Under the pieces are notes generated by a model, which worked only from the letters and a program-made list of their open reading frames with translations, was not told the origin of the DNA and did not search any database. Both the position numbers and the translations under genes were made by a program. Of a stretch of 64,000 bases of DNA, positions 7,850 through 16,573 are shown piece after piece. Source of the DNA: Sporosarcina luteola (GTDB lineage: Bacteria; Bacillota; Bacilli; Bacillales_A; Planococcaceae); contig NZ_JAMBNV010000001.1 of the NCBI RefSeq assembly GCF_023715245.1, positions 2,108,001-2,172,000 on the forward strand, written 5' to 3'. The number at the start of each line of letters is the position of its first letter. Position 1 is the first letter of the stretch.

Positions 7850-8614
7850 CTACAACTTATGTACTTTTTGATACACAATCCATTCTTCCAATATGTGATT
7901 GAACAATTCCGGTTTAGCTACCGGAAAACCGTGCCCAATATCTTGGACGAATAAAGATTCAAAATGTTCATTCCCCTTAACGATTTCCCAAACGGACTTT
8001 TTCACAAGTCCTTTCTCTTTTTCTCCGGCAGTTACTAATACTCGGGCAGTGCTTTTCGGAAAGTGGGCAGGAAGTGAGTACGACATATTTTCCTTGAGAA
8101 TATTAATAAGCGTGGAGGACTTCATTTTCAGGCTTTCTTCATAATATTTCTCGAAATGCTCGCCATCCATATACAGTTGTTTCGCTTGAGCTTTCGCAAA
8201 TGTCTTATTTTTGATTAGTGGAAATGTCATCTTTATCGTTGGGGCAAGTAAGGGGATCATGTACTTCATTGGTATGACAACCGCACTGTTAATCATTGCG
8301 GAATTAATTAGGGTCGGTGCAAGACTAACGATTTCCAAACAGATTTGAGCCCCTATTGAAAAACCGATAATATGTACGTCTTTCTTACCTTTCTTTTGTT
8401 CAATTAACTGAATTATTTCTAATGCATTTTCGCGAATAGAGAAGGAAGTTTCATTACTTCTATCCCCATGACCTTGCAAAGTGGGAACAAGACAATGGTA
8501 GTCCTTAAAATAGGCTATTTGCTTATCCCACATCCATCCCCCAACACCGCCCCCGTGAATGAACACGAGGAGCGGACCTTCTTTATTTCCATGTTCCATG
8601 TAATCTTTATGCAA
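7850..8614 (-). CDS. Alpha/beta hydrolase
   Basis: 254 aa from TTG 8614 with GGAGGGAATCAAA upstream. The oxyanion region LVFIHGGGVGGWMWDKQ, the nucleophile elbow HIIGFSIGAQICLE (Ser of GFSIGA) and the C-terminal DIGHGFPVAKPELFN histidine give a complete catalytic layout; an acid is likely near VLVTAGEKEKGL. No signal peptide. Substrate unknown; this family covers esterases, lactonases and related enzymes. Confidence 0.83.
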   Translation of the reverse strand: MHKDYMEHGNKEGPLLVFIHGGGVGGWMWDKQIAYFKDYHCLVPTLQGHGDRSNETSFSIRENALEIIQLIEQKKGKKDVHIIGFSIGAQICLEIVSLAPTLINSAMINSAVVIPMKYMIPLLAPTIKMTFPLIKNKTFAKAQAKQLYMDGEHFEKYYEESLKMKSSTLINILKENMSYSLPAHFPKSTARVLVTAGEKEKGLVKKSVWEIVKGNEHFESLFVQDIGHGFPVAKPELFNHILEEWIVYQKVHKL

Positions 8615-8626
8615 TTTGATTCCCTC

Positions 8627-9076
8627 CTAACCGAACCGTAAAATATGCGTGGTTTCAGAAGCGGAATCGTCGAATGAAAAACCGCCGGCTCGATAGAATG
8701 CATCAGCTTTCGCTGAATCTGTCCGAACCGTAATTTCTTTAAAATGATGTTTCGCATGATCAATAATTGATTGCAGCAATAACGTACCGACCCCATTCCG
8801 TCGTACTTCATCAAGTACGTAAAATCTTCGTAGACGTCCTTCATCGATTTCTTGTGAAAAAGGTGATTGATTGATGCCGCCAATGGCAACTATGGAGCCT
8901 GCATTGTTTCTGACACAGAATAACACTTCCCCCGGCTTATTGAATGTATTGGTGCCGTCCTCAAATTCATTCACAAGGCGGGTGACGAAACGATATCCTT
9001 CCTTTTCACTTTCTTGTACAAGTTCTGTAATATCCAATGAATTCAAGTTTTCTACCCGTTCAACCAAGTATGCCAT
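8627..9076 (-). CDS. GNAT family N-acetyltransferase
   Basis: 149 aa from ATG 9076, preceded by AAGGGGGAGAAGC; the longer form from 9121 has no ribosome site. The acetyl-CoA motif A reads RRFYVLDEVRRNGVGTLLLQSIIDHA (R-x2-G-x-G/A form), followed by ITVRTDSAKADAFYRAGGF, the standard motif B. The substrate is unknown. It is the first gene of the minus-strand accessory run that continues to the left edge, with no clear terminator between genes. Confidence 0.82.
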   Translation of the reverse strand: MAYLVERVENLNSLDITELVQESEKEGYRFVTRLVNEFEDGTNTFNKPGEVLFCVRNNAGSIVAIGGINQSPFSQEIDEGRLRRFYVLDEVRRNGVGTLLLQSIIDHAKHHFKEITVRTDSAKADAFYRAGGFSFDDSASETTHILRFG

Positions 9077-9150
9077 ATGCTTCTCCCCCTTAATTTTCGT
9101 TATATATAGTAAATTCAACAAAATATTTAAAAAACCTGCAAACTTACAAG

Positions 9151-9184
9151 AAAAGCCGATATCCCTTCATCGGATTCGGCTTTT
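9151..9184 (-). terminator. Rho-independent terminator after the SIMPL gene
   Basis: Inverted repeat AAAAGCCGA / TCGGCTTTT with T-tracts on both strands, placed directly after the stop of the SIMPL-domain gene and before the next minus-strand start. Confidence 0.75.
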
Positions 9185-9187
9185 CCG

Positions 9188-9838
9188 TCAATATTGAAAC
9201 TCAACTCTTACCGTTGCGCTAATAATAATCTGTCCGCTCTCTATCGGGGTAGTCATTTGTTCGGATTTCGCAAACGTTTGAAACGGAACCGGCTGTCCGG
9301 CCTGTTGTTCTTCAACTATTTTTACCGGTTGCGGCTCAACTGGCAATTGCAAAGCAGTTGCAATTGTGCGGGCTTTCATTTGTGCATTCCGTAGAGCTCG
9401 GACGATCGCTTCCTGCTTATAACGTTCGGTGTCCTCCACACTGAATTGTATGTTCGAAACCCGATTCGCCCCGTTTTCCACTGCTGTATCAATAATACTT
9501 CCCACTTGTTGAATCTCTGTAATCTTTACAGAGATGGCATTGGTAACTTCATATCCTCTGAAAATCTGTTCGCCATTCACATAATCATATTTAGGTAAAA
9601 TGGTGTACGAAACTGTTTGGATATTTTCTCGCGGAACACCTAAGCGTAAAAGAGATTGAATGACATTGTTCATAGCAGTGGCATTTTCCTGTTGCGCTGC
9701 ACTTAATTGTTCATTCTCCGTGACGACTTCCAATTGGACCGTGGCGATGTCTGGTTCAACTGCAACTTCACCATTGCCGATCACAATAATTTTCCTTGAA
9801 GAGCGATTCACTTGGTGATGCATATAAGGATAGATCAT
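9188..9838 (-). CDS. SIMPL domain (DUF541) protein
   Basis: 216 aa from ATG 9838, with GGGAGGAGGG upstream; the longer frame from 9979 would overlap the ABC transporter gene and its terminator. The DUF541/SIMPL pattern is clear: IIVIGNGEVAVEPDIATVQLEV near the start, AMNNVIQSLLRLGVPRENIQTVSYTILPKYDY, and the C-terminal SGQIIISATVRVEFQY. The family is oxidative-stress or cell-envelope linked in several bacteria. There is no signal peptide in this form, so it is probably cytoplasmic. Confidence 0.8.
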   Translation of the reverse strand: MIYPYMHHQVNRSSRKIIVIGNGEVAVEPDIATVQLEVVTENEQLSAAQQENATAMNNVIQSLLRLGVPRENIQTVSYTILPKYDYVNGEQIFRGYEVTNAISVKITEIQQVGSIIDTAVENGANRVSNIQFSVEDTERYKQEAIVRALRNAQMKARTIATALQLPVEPQPVKIVEEQQAGQPVPFQTFAKSEQMTTPIESGQIIISATVRVEFQY

Positions 9839-9875
9839 TGTTTCCCTCCTCCCTTCACTTCTGTTAATTGTATGC

Positions 9876-9911
9876 AAAAAGGCATCTATGACATACCGAG
9901 CCATAGATGCC
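9876..9911 (-). terminator. Terminator of the amino-acid ABC operon
   Basis: Perfect 10-bp stem GGCATCTATG / CATAGATGCC followed by a five-T tract on the minus strand, starting a few bases after the ATPase stop at 9918. Confidence 0.88.
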
Positions 9912-9917
9912 TGCAAT

Positions 9918-10640
9918 TTATAAAATTTTACTGAAGAATGCTTTTGTCCTTTCATGTTTTGGATTCGAAAAGATTTCATCAGGCGTACCTTCTTCGACTA
10001 GCAAACCTTGATCTAAGAACAACACCCGATCTCCCATTTCTTTCGCAAAGCCCATTTCGTGAGTAACAACTACCATCGTCATCCCTTCCATGGCAAGCTG
10101 TTTCATGACATCCAGCACTTCCTTCACCATTTCCGGATCCAATGCAGACGTTGGCTCATCGAACAACATAACCTTCGGCTTCATCGCAAGCGCCCTTGCG
10201 ATGGCTACACGTTGCATTTGCCCGCCTGATAATTGTTCGGGGTAGGCGTTTGCTTTATCGGAAAGCCCTACCTTTTCCAGAAGTTGCCGGGCTAAGGCTT
10301 CCGCATCTTGTTGGCTCATTTTTCGGATCTTAATCGGTGAAATCGTTATATTATCGATGACACGCATATGAGGAAAAAGGTTAAATTGCTGGAAGACCAT
10401 TCCGACTTCCCGCCGGATATCATTAATATCCGTTTCCGGGTCATTGATTTTCACACCATCTATATACACTTCGCCCGCAGTAATATCCTCTAGAAGGTTG
10501 ATGCACCTCAAAAATGTACTTTTTCCTGAACCACTCGGTCCAATGACACAGATGACTTCCTTTTCTTTAATGTCGTAGTCAATACCCCTAAGTACTTCCA
10601 ATTGTCCGAACGACTTTTGCAGATTCCGTACTTTAATCAT
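9918..10640 (-). CDS. Polar amino-acid ABC transporter, ATP-binding protein
   Basis: 240 aa, the usual GlnQ length. Walker A is [13 protein letters not shown], the Q-loop is [11 protein letters not shown], the signature is [15 protein letters not shown] and Walker B is [14 protein letters not shown] with the H-loop [10 protein letters not shown]. It energises import with the permease encoded directly upstream, whose gene overlaps it by 4 bases. Substrate class (polar amino acid such as Gln, Cys or Arg) is family inference only. Confidence 0.95.
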   Translation of the reverse strand: MIKVRNLQKSFGQLEVLRGIDYDIKEKEVICVIGPSGSGKSTFLRCINLLEDITAGEVYIDGVKINDPETDINDIRREVGMVFQQFNLFPHMRVIDNITISPIKIRKMSQQDAEALARQLLEKVGLSDKANAYPEQLSGGQMQRVAIARALAMKPKVMLFDEPTSALDPEMVKEVLDVMKQLAMEGMTMVVVTHEMGFAKEMGDRVLFLDQGLLVEEGTPDEIFSNPKHERTKAFFSKIL

Positions 10641-11368
10641 CGAGTTCTCCCTCCCGCCGCCAAACGCTTCATTTTTCTTGGGGAGGGGACATAGCTATTG
10701 CTGAACCGGTTTTCGACGTATGTGATGAGTCTTCCACAGATGAATGTCAAAATGAGATAAAGTATAGCAACAGTTAAATAGGGCTCCCAAAATCTGAGAT
10801 TTGCCCCCGCAACTACCTTACCCGCATATAGCAAATCAGTCGCTGCAATGACCGTAACAAGAGAAGAATCTTTCAGCAGAGCAATCAGTTCGTTGCCAAG
10901 CGGTGGAATCATCCTTCTGAACGCTTGTGGAAGTATGATTAATTTCATAGCAGTGTTATGCGGCATGCCTAGCGAACGGGCAGCCTCCATCTGCCCTTTG
11001 TCGAGCGATTGTATTCCGGCACGGATGATTTCTGCGTTATAAGCAGCACTGTTAAGCATAAGCGCTACCGACCCTGATACGAAAAATCCTAAGGAATGCC
11101 CAAACATACTAGGAATTAGTGCAGTATGGATCAATAGTATTTGAACTAATAATGGAGTTCCACGGAAAAAATCAACATATATTTTCGCAGGATAGTAAAT
11201 CCACTTCCGTTTCGATAATTTCCCTATGCCTACAGCTAATCCTAATAGGAATCCGCCTATATAACCTACAGCCGTCAAGGCGAGAGTTACCCAAAGCCCC
11301 CGTATAAAAAGCTCCCGGTAACTCCAAATGCTTTCAAACATATCAATACGTAAACCTAAAAACTCCAT
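10637..11368 (-). CDS. Polar amino-acid ABC transporter, permease
   Basis: 243 aa from ATG 11368, six bases after GGAGGTGA; ATG 11410 lacks this site. It has five or more hydrophobic segments and the HisM/GlnP pattern [20 protein letters not shown], the [14 protein letters not shown] block and the cytoplasmic [36 protein letters not shown] loop that contacts the ATPase. It forms the channel of the importer, probably as a homodimer because only one permease gene is present. Confidence 0.93.
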   Translation of the reverse strand: MEFLGLRIDMFESIWSYRELFIRGLWVTLALTAVGYIGGFLLGLAVGIGKLSKRKWIYYPAKIYVDFFRGTPLLVQILLIHTALIPSMFGHSLGFFVSGSVALMLNSAAYNAEIIRAGIQSLDKGQMEAARSLGMPHNTAMKLIILPQAFRRMIPPLGNELIALLKDSSLVTVIAATDLLYAGKVVAGANLRFWEPYLTVAILYLILTFICGRLITYVENRFSNSYVPSPRKMKRLAAGGRTR

Positions 11369-11414
11369 GTTCATCACCTCCAAGATGGGTATAGTTGTTG
11401 CGTTGAGCAATCAA

Positions 11415-12212
11415 TTATTCCACATCTTGGTCAGTAATTTCTTTCAACTTCCCATTTGCTTTGATTTTTTCAATTCCATCATTCAATAAATCAAGTATTT
11501 CTTGGTTTCCTTTTTTCACCATAAGTCCGTAATACTCTTTTTCAAAGCTATCATCTTCAACCGTTTTTAATTTAACATTCGGATTTTGTGTTTGATATTC
11601 AATGATTACTGCATTATCCCCAACTGATGCATCTGCATTGCCATTGACCATTTCAGTGATTGCAAGTGGCATTGTTTCAGCAGCAACGATTTTCGAACTT
11701 GTTTTCCCTAATAGATCTTGAACAACTTTATGACCAGTCGTACTGATTTGTACCGAAACCCGCTTATCGGCTAAATCATCAAACGACTCGACATCCGAAT
11801 CTTCAGGTACTAGAATCAATTGATTGGCAACGAAATATGGATCGGAGAAGTCAAAGGACTTTTCTCTCTCCTCAGTAATCGTAATGGAAGACACTGCAAA
11901 ATCCACTTCACCATTATCTACTGCAGGAAATAATGGATCCCAGCCGTAGTTTTTATATTCAACTTCAAAACCGGCAGCTTCTGCGATGGCATTTACGATG
12001 TCGATATCAATTCCAATAATATTCCCTTTTTCATCCATAAACTCCATCGGTGCATATGTTGCATCGGTTCCGACGACCAATTTCCGTTTCCCACTTGTTT
12101 CATCCCCGCCTGAACCACTCGTCTTTGTAGAACCAGCGCCGCATCCGATTAGAAAAATGGATGTGCATACTAGTGCGATGCCTATCATAAAACGTTTAAC
12201 TGATTTCCCCAT
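11415..12212 (-). CDS. Amino-acid ABC transporter, substrate-binding lipoprotein
   Basis: 265 aa. A lipoprotein signal ends in the lipobox LIGC with Cys24. The mature part is a family-3 solute-binding fold: LVVGTDATYAPMEFMDEKGNIIGIDIDIVNAIAE, DFAVSSITITEEREKSFDFSDPYF and SVQISTTGHKVVQDLLG. It captures the substrate at the outer membrane face and hands it to the downstream-encoded permease. First gene of a three-gene operon, with AGGGGGAG at the start codon. Confidence 0.94.
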   Translation of the reverse strand: MGKSVKRFMIGIALVCTSIFLIGCGAGSTKTSGSGGDETSGKRKLVVGTDATYAPMEFMDEKGNIIGIDIDIVNAIAEAAGFEVEYKNYGWDPLFPAVDNGEVDFAVSSITITEEREKSFDFSDPYFVANQLILVPEDSDVESFDDLADKRVSVQISTTGHKVVQDLLGKTSSKIVAAETMPLAITEMVNGNADASVGDNAVIIEYQTQNPNVKLKTVEDDSFEKEYYGLMVKKGNQEILDLLNDGIEKIKANGKLKEITDQDVE

Positions 12213-12267
12213 AATGACTCCCCCTAGAATTTCTACTAATTTGCAGAATTAATTGATACTTTAATTG

Positions 12268-12296
12268 ATTATAAACGAAAACGTTTTCATTCACAA
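12268..12296 (-). promoter_or_regulatory. Sigma-A promoter of the amino-acid ABC operon with a palindromic operator in the spacer
   Basis: On the minus strand TTGTGA and TATAAT are separated by exactly 17 bases. The perfect 12-bp palindrome GAAAACGTTTTC (12277-12288) fills the centre of that spacer. In extended form it reads TGAAAACGTTTTCG, one base from the CcpA cre pattern and also like a generic LacI-family site. A bound repressor would occlude the promoter. Which regulator binds is inference. Confidence 0.7.
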
Positions 12297-12336
12297 CTGA
12301 ATATTTCCAATTGGTCGTCGAGACTGTATAGGCAAA

Positions 12337-12381
12337 ACAAAAAAACTGCCCCGTTGTCAACTTTCGACAAACGGAGCAGTT
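12337..12381 (-). terminator. Terminator of ctaB
   Basis: Long stem AACTGCcCCGTTgTC / GACaAACGGaGCAGTT with a seven-base A tract on the plus strand, i.e. a T-tract after the stem on the minus strand, just after the ctaB stop. Confidence 0.85.
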
Positions 12382-12386
12382 CCCTC

Positions 12387-13319
12387 TTAGAAACTAGGCA
12401 GCGTGACAGCTACCATTAGTAAAAATAAAATCGCAATATAATTGACGGAGTACATAAACATTACATAAGCCCATCTATCATCATCTTTCGTGAAAAAACC
12501 ACGGATGGAGACAATTAAGAAACCAATATTCAATATCGTAGCTAGCACGATAAATACCATTCCAAGTGATCCTAGGTAAAACGGCAACGGAAGCAAGCAG
12601 GCAATGTATACAAACATTTGACGCTTCGTCATTCTGAACCCGCGAACGACCGGAAGCATTGCTACGTTGGCCGCTTTGTATTCATTGTACTTCCTCATCG
12701 CGATTGCAAACGTGTGAGGCATTTGCCAGATAAATAAAATGATGAAAAGCAAGATCGGAACAATATGCCAAGATGGCGCGATTGCCGCCCACCCGATCAT
12801 CGGTGTTACAGCTCCTGATACACTTCCAATGACTGTATTCAGTGTGTACTTCCGCTTTGTCCACATCGTGTACATGACCACGTAGGTGAACCAGCCGATG
12901 AATGCGTAAATCGCCGCCTCCATCGTTGTAAACATCAGCATGACCATTCCTATTGCCGACAAGGATATGCCGATTCCCAACACGGTCTTCAAGGAGATGT
13001 TCCCCGTTACGGTCGGACGTTTTTGAGTCCTTTTCATCACCGTGTCGATATCTACGTCATACCAGTTGTTCAGGACAAGCGCCCCACCCATTAATATCGT
13101 GCTCCCGATAATTGTCAGCCAAAACAATTTGCTGTTCGCAAGCAGGGAATCTCCCGTGAAATGAAGGGCAAGCCAAAAACCGACAAACACGGGCAGTGCA
13201 TTGGCAAGCAAAACAGGCGCTTTAAAAAGCGATTTCAAGTCCGCAATTATAGTGCTCGATCTTTCTTCATCTATGATCGTGCCGTTTTCAGTATAAGTAA
13301 TTTCAATATCTTTAGTCAT
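12387..13319 (-). CDS. ctaB: Protoheme IX farnesyltransferase (heme O synthase)
   Basis: 310 aa polytopic UbiA-family prenyltransferase. The first Asp-rich motif is NNWYDVDIDTVMKRTQKRPTVTG and there are about nine hydrophobic segments from residue 33 onward. It adds farnesyl diphosphate to heme B to make heme O for cytochrome oxidase in the membrane. The gene is alone here, away from ctaCDEF and ctaA, which are commonly adjacent in Bacillus. GAGGAG lies upstream of the ATG. Confidence 0.93.
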   Translation of the reverse strand: MTKDIEITYTENGTIIDEERSSTIIADLKSLFKAPVLLANALPVFVGFWLALHFTGDSLLANSKLFWLTIIGSTILMGGALVLNNWYDVDIDTVMKRTQKRPTVTGNISLKTVLGIGISLSAIGMVMLMFTTMEAAIYAFIGWFTYVVMYTMWTKRKYTLNTVIGSVSGAVTPMIGWAAIAPSWHIVPILLFIILFIWQMPHTFAIAMRKYNEYKAANVAMLPVVRGFRMTKRQMFVYIACLLPLPFYLGSLGMVFIVLATILNIGFLIVSIRGFFTKDDDRWAYVMFMYSVNYIAILFLLMVAVTLPSF

Positions 13320-13490
13320 ATCTATATACGCTCCTCAGAGGTATTTCTGCAAAGTTTCATCCCTTCCATCATATCATTTCATTTGCAATAAATTAAAGGT
13401 TTACGGTTTTTTCTTTGGAATTTCAAAGAATTCCTTTATAGTTTGACACAATTTATTCAAAACTCCCGGGGAATTAAAAGAGGCCCCCGG

Positions 13491-13724
13491 TTAGGAAGCC
13501 ATAATGCCAATGAATAATATAAAAATGAAAATGAAAATATACATTAATAGGATGAGAGCAAAGATACTTCCCATAACAATTAAGTATGCTTTTGAAAATG
13601 TATTCCGTGGATCTTGCTTATCCGTCGCCCATATAATGAGCATGACAAGCCCGACAATCGGCAAACATACAAGTACCAACGTTAAAATCCAATCTTTCAA
13701 TGACATCTGTTTTTCTGTCTCCAT
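13491..13724 (-). CDS. Small two-helix membrane protein
   Basis: 77 aa from ATG 13724 with GGAGTGAG upstream; an ATG at 13775 has no ribosome site. Two hydrophobic segments: LTLVLVCLPIVGLVMLIIW and IVMGSIFALILLMYIFIFIF, joined by a polar loop ATDKQDPRNTFSKA. This pattern is common in Bacillales proteins of unknown function. It faces the lipoprotein gene at 13849 across a 124-base divergent spacer. Confidence 0.7.
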   Translation of the reverse strand: METEKQMSLKDWILTLVLVCLPIVGLVMLIIWATDKQDPRNTFSKAYLIVMGSIFALILLMYIFIFIFILFIGIMAS

Positions 13725-13848
13725 ACGTCTCACTCCACTTATGTTCTCTATATAGCAATATTGGTTCCATTCCATCCTACCATAGTATATCTGGCTGGAT
13801 TGCCGGTTATGTTAGAAATAGTGGAAGCGAAAGGATGAATGATCGGAT

Positions 13849-14271
13849 ATGAAGAAATTGACTTCTATTATTTTGGCATGTTGTTTCATTGTAGTGAGTG
13901 GATGCAGCAATCAAAATCTTGTTCCAAAGACTGAAGCGAGCGACGTCGTCGATACATATGGCATCACCTCATTTACTGTTACCATCGATACGAATGAAGA
14001 GCAAGAGGCGCTGACCGCAAGTTTTAGTGAAAAAAAGGAAAGATCCGAAGCAGAATACACTAATAAAAAAGAAGAAGTCGCTTTGCATGGCAAAAAGGCG
14101 CTGAAAAAAATAATGGAAGCGTTCGAAAAAATGCAACCTGACCCTGAATCTGAAGAGACGGAAATGATCAAAAGCGCTGCGGAAGCTTTCGGATTCAAAG
14201 AGTATAAAATGATACGGTTGGAAGTGAAATTCAAAGGATATGACAGCAAAGAGATCATGTTCTCCAAATAA
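13849..14271 (+). CDS. Lipoprotein of unknown function
   Basis: 140 aa. Signal peptide MKKLTSIILACCFIVVSGC with lipobox VSGC (Cys19). The mature part is charged, with an acidic/helical centre (SFSEKKERSEAEYTNKKEE) and no recognised domain. A terminator follows directly, so it is monocistronic. Confidence 0.72.
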   Translation: MKKLTSIILACCFIVVSGCSNQNLVPKTEASDVVDTYGITSFTVTIDTNEEQEALTASFSEKKERSEAEYTNKKEEVALHGKKALKKIMEAFEKMQPDPESEETEMIKSAAEAFGFKEYKMIRLEVKFKGYDSKEIMFSK

Positions 14272-14274
14272 CGC

Positions 14275-14313
14275 AAGGATATCGGATTCCGAAAGGCTTT
14301 CGATATCTTTTTT
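14275..14313 (+). terminator. Terminator after the lipoprotein gene
   Basis: Stem GATATCG / CGATATC with a six-T tract, beginning three bases after the stop codon at 14271. Confidence 0.8.
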
Positions 14314-14398
14314 ATGTCGGCCTATAAGTCAATGAAATGGGGTAAAGCATATGGTAACCACTTGCATTTTCATCGACGTTTTCAAGGAGGCAATTTAA

Positions 14399-15235
14399 AT
14401 GGAATGGAAAGGTAGAAGAGGCAGCAGAAATGTGGAAGACCGGAGAGGGATGGGAGGAAAAACGCTCGTCGGCGGCGGAATCGGCGGAATCGTCATGTTG
14501 CTCATCGTCATGTTCCTAGGCGGCGACCCTGGTGATATCCTTAACAACATGACGACGCCCCCTTCGAATACGGAATATGTTGAAACAGAACAAGATAAGG
14601 AACTGGCTGAATTCGTTTCAGTCGTTTTGGCGGATACGGAAGATGTGTGGACAGAAGTCTTTGAGAAGGAAGGCATGGTTTATCGTGAACCGATTCTTGT
14701 GCTCTATTCAGGGAGTGTCCAGTCGGCATGCGGAATGGCCGGCGCAGCTGTCGGACCGTTCTATTGCCCGGCTGACGAGAAATTGTATATCGATCTGAGT
14801 TTTTATGACGAACTTCAGACGCAGTTCAAAGCACCCGGTGATTTCGCGATGGCCTATGTGGTGGCACATGAAGTCGGGCATCACGTCCAAAAGCTGTTGG
14901 GCATCACCGACGAAATGGCGAGAATACGCAGTCAAGTCAGCGAGGAAGAGTACAATAAATACTCCGTACGGCTGGAACTACAAGCGGATTATCTCGCAGG
15001 TGTCTGGGCGCACCATGCACAAGGAATGGGCGTCCTCGAGAAAGGTGATCTAGAGGAAGCTCTGAACGCGGCAAGTGCTGTCGGGGATGATACGATCCAG
15101 AAACGTGCCCGCGGCTATGTAGTGCCGGAAAGCTTCACACACGGAACTTCCGAACAGCGGAAGAACTGGTTTTATCGAGGATTTGAGGCGGGCAATTTGA
15201 AAGAGGGAGATACATTTGGCACGGGTGGACTTTGA
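14399..15235 (+). CDS. Neutral zinc metallopeptidase (YpfJ family)
   Basis: 278 aa. An N-terminal membrane anchor, TLVGGGIGGIVMLLIVMFLGG (about residues 22-42), is followed by the extracellular peptidase. The zinc site is AYVVAHEVGHHVQKLLG (HExxH), and QADYLAGVWAHHA provides the third ligand region. The family also has the VYREP and CGxA/GPFYCP Cys pair segment seen here as ACGMAGAAVGPFYCPAD. It would act outside the cell as a membrane-anchored metalloprotease. AAGGAGG precedes the ATG. Confidence 0.9.
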   Translation: MEWKGRRGSRNVEDRRGMGGKTLVGGGIGGIVMLLIVMFLGGDPGDILNNMTTPPSNTEYVETEQDKELAEFVSVVLADTEDVWTEVFEKEGMVYREPILVLYSGSVQSACGMAGAAVGPFYCPADEKLYIDLSFYDELQTQFKAPGDFAMAYVVAHEVGHHVQKLLGITDEMARIRSQVSEEEYNKYSVRLELQADYLAGVWAHHAQGMGVLEKGDLEEALNAASAVGDDTIQKRARGYVVPESFTHGTSEQRKNWFYRGFEAGNLKEGDTFGTGGL

Positions 15236-15253
15236 CATGGTTTATCGTGCTAA

Positions 15254-15438
15254 GAATGGACCCTGATGCGAAAAGAATGGGTCCTTGCTCGAAAGAATGG
15301 ACCTTCGAACGGAAAGAATGAGCCCTTGTTTGAATGAATGGACCTTCGAACGGAAAGAATGAGCCCTTGTTCGAATGAATGGAGCTTCGAACGGATAGAA
15401 TGGACCTTGAAGTGAATAGAATGAGCCCTTGAATATAC
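15254..15438 (+). repeat. Intergenic phased array (a): nine units, alternating 21/20 bp
   Basis: Units beginning GAATGG/GAATGAG start at 15254, 15275, 15295, 15316, 15336, 15357, 15377, 15398 and 15419. Two consecutive 41-bp double units (15295-15335 and 15336-15376) are almost identical, so the array has grown by copying pairs. It lies between the convergent metallopeptidase and chemotaxis genes. No ribosome site supports coding. Confidence 0.9.
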
Positions 15439-15439
15439 G

Positions 15440-15483
15440 AAATAACAGGTGAAGGAGTGATTCTCCCTCACCTGTTATTTTTG
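15440..15483. terminator. Bidirectional terminator between convergent genes
   Basis: 13-bp stem AAATAACAGGTGA / TCACCTGTTATTT with a T-tract on the plus strand and a shorter one on the minus strand, between the phased array and the stop of the chemotaxis gene. Confidence 0.85.
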
Positions 15484-15485
15484 CC

Positions 15486-16397
15486 TCACACGATACTCGA
15501 GACTTTCCTCGACTGATTGTCCAATTCAGACGCCGACGAAGCAATCGCGAGGAAATCGTCCATCGCAACTTCAATCCGCTGTTGACAACGGTCCACGTTT
15601 TCCTGTGCCAAGGCCGTCCCTTTGGAAATATTCTTAATTTCCGTCGTGATCGCTTCCACGCCTTCACGGACTTCCACTATCGATTTCTCCACATTAGCGG
15701 ACAATTTACGAACCTCTTTCGCAACGACATCGAAGCCTCTTCCATGCTCCCCCGCCCTGGCCGCTTCAATTGCCGCATTCAAAGCGAGCAAGTTCGTTTG
15801 AGCTGCAATTTCCCGAATCGTCTTCACAATGTGTTGGATGCTTTCGGCATGCAACTGCAAATTTCCAAGTGTTTTCGTATTATCATGGGAGAGCGCTGCG
15901 ATATCTTCGATGATCACTAATAATTCCTTGCTCCGCTCCATCCCGATATCTGCACGTTCTGTCAATCCTTCCGCCATCTGTCTCAGCTCTTCGACAACAG
16001 ACGTGATGGAAGTTTGCCGTTTCGTAATATTAGATGCAACTTTGGAGATGCTGATGACCTTCCTGCCGTCGTGGCTGAATACCGGCATATACGTTGCTTC
16101 AAGCCATACTTTATCGCCATTCTTATCCTTCATTTCAATCTTCCCATGTTGACTGATGCCGCGCAGCAACTCCCGCCAGAACTTTTCATACGCAGCACTC
16201 CTCACATACTCATCAAAACAAAGATCGTCATGGCGGACACCGATCATTTCATCTTTTGAATACCCCATTGCATTTGCAAAAATATCGTTCACGTACGCAA
16301 TTTTATGGTCCAAATCATATCGGATAATCGCAAGATTCTTCTCAAGGGCCTTCACGACATGATCGTCCGTTACTTGTTCAACCACCTGTTTCACCAA
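15486..16397 (-). CDS. Soluble PAS-domain methyl-accepting chemotaxis transducer
   Basis: 303 aa from TTG 16397, seven bases after GGAGGGGG; the frame opens at 16412 but that would bury the site. Residues about 15-125 form a PAS domain ([32 protein letters not shown], then [10 protein letters not shown]). The rest is a short signalling domain with the conserved hairpin tip [29 protein letters not shown]. No transmembrane segment is visible, so it is a cytoplasmic sensor that would work through CheA/CheW. The signalling domain is short compared with classical receptors. Confidence 0.88.
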   Translation of the reverse strand: MVKQVVEQVTDDHVVKALEKNLAIIRYDLDHKIAYVNDIFANAMGYSKDEMIGVRHDDLCFDEYVRSAAYEKFWRELLRGISQHGKIEMKDKNGDKVWLEATYMPVFSHDGRKVISISKVASNITKRQTSITSVVEELRQMAEGLTERADIGMERSKELLVIIEDIAALSHDNTKTLGNLQLHAESIQHIVKTIREIAAQTNLLALNAAIEAARAGEHGRGFDVVAKEVRKLSANVEKSIVEVREGVEAITTEIKNISKGTALAQENVDRCQQRIEVAMDDFLAIASSASELDNQSRKVSSIV

Positions 16398-16573
16398 ATT
16401 ATCCCCCTCCAACTCATCATACTGACTTTTCTTTATAATTCGGAAAATCAGAACCTATTACTATTTAACCATAGTCGGCGTTAAAGTGGAATACCCTGGA
16501 TAATTGTAATTATGGCATTCTAAAATAATCTTCCCTTCATAGAATGGTAAGTAGTATATCAGGAGGTGAAGTT

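Noticed and set aside
15242..15667. 141-codon minus-strand ORF through array (a) and the chemotaxis gene
   Set aside because: Overlaps the chemotaxis gene in another frame and has no ribosome site; repetitive composition explains it.
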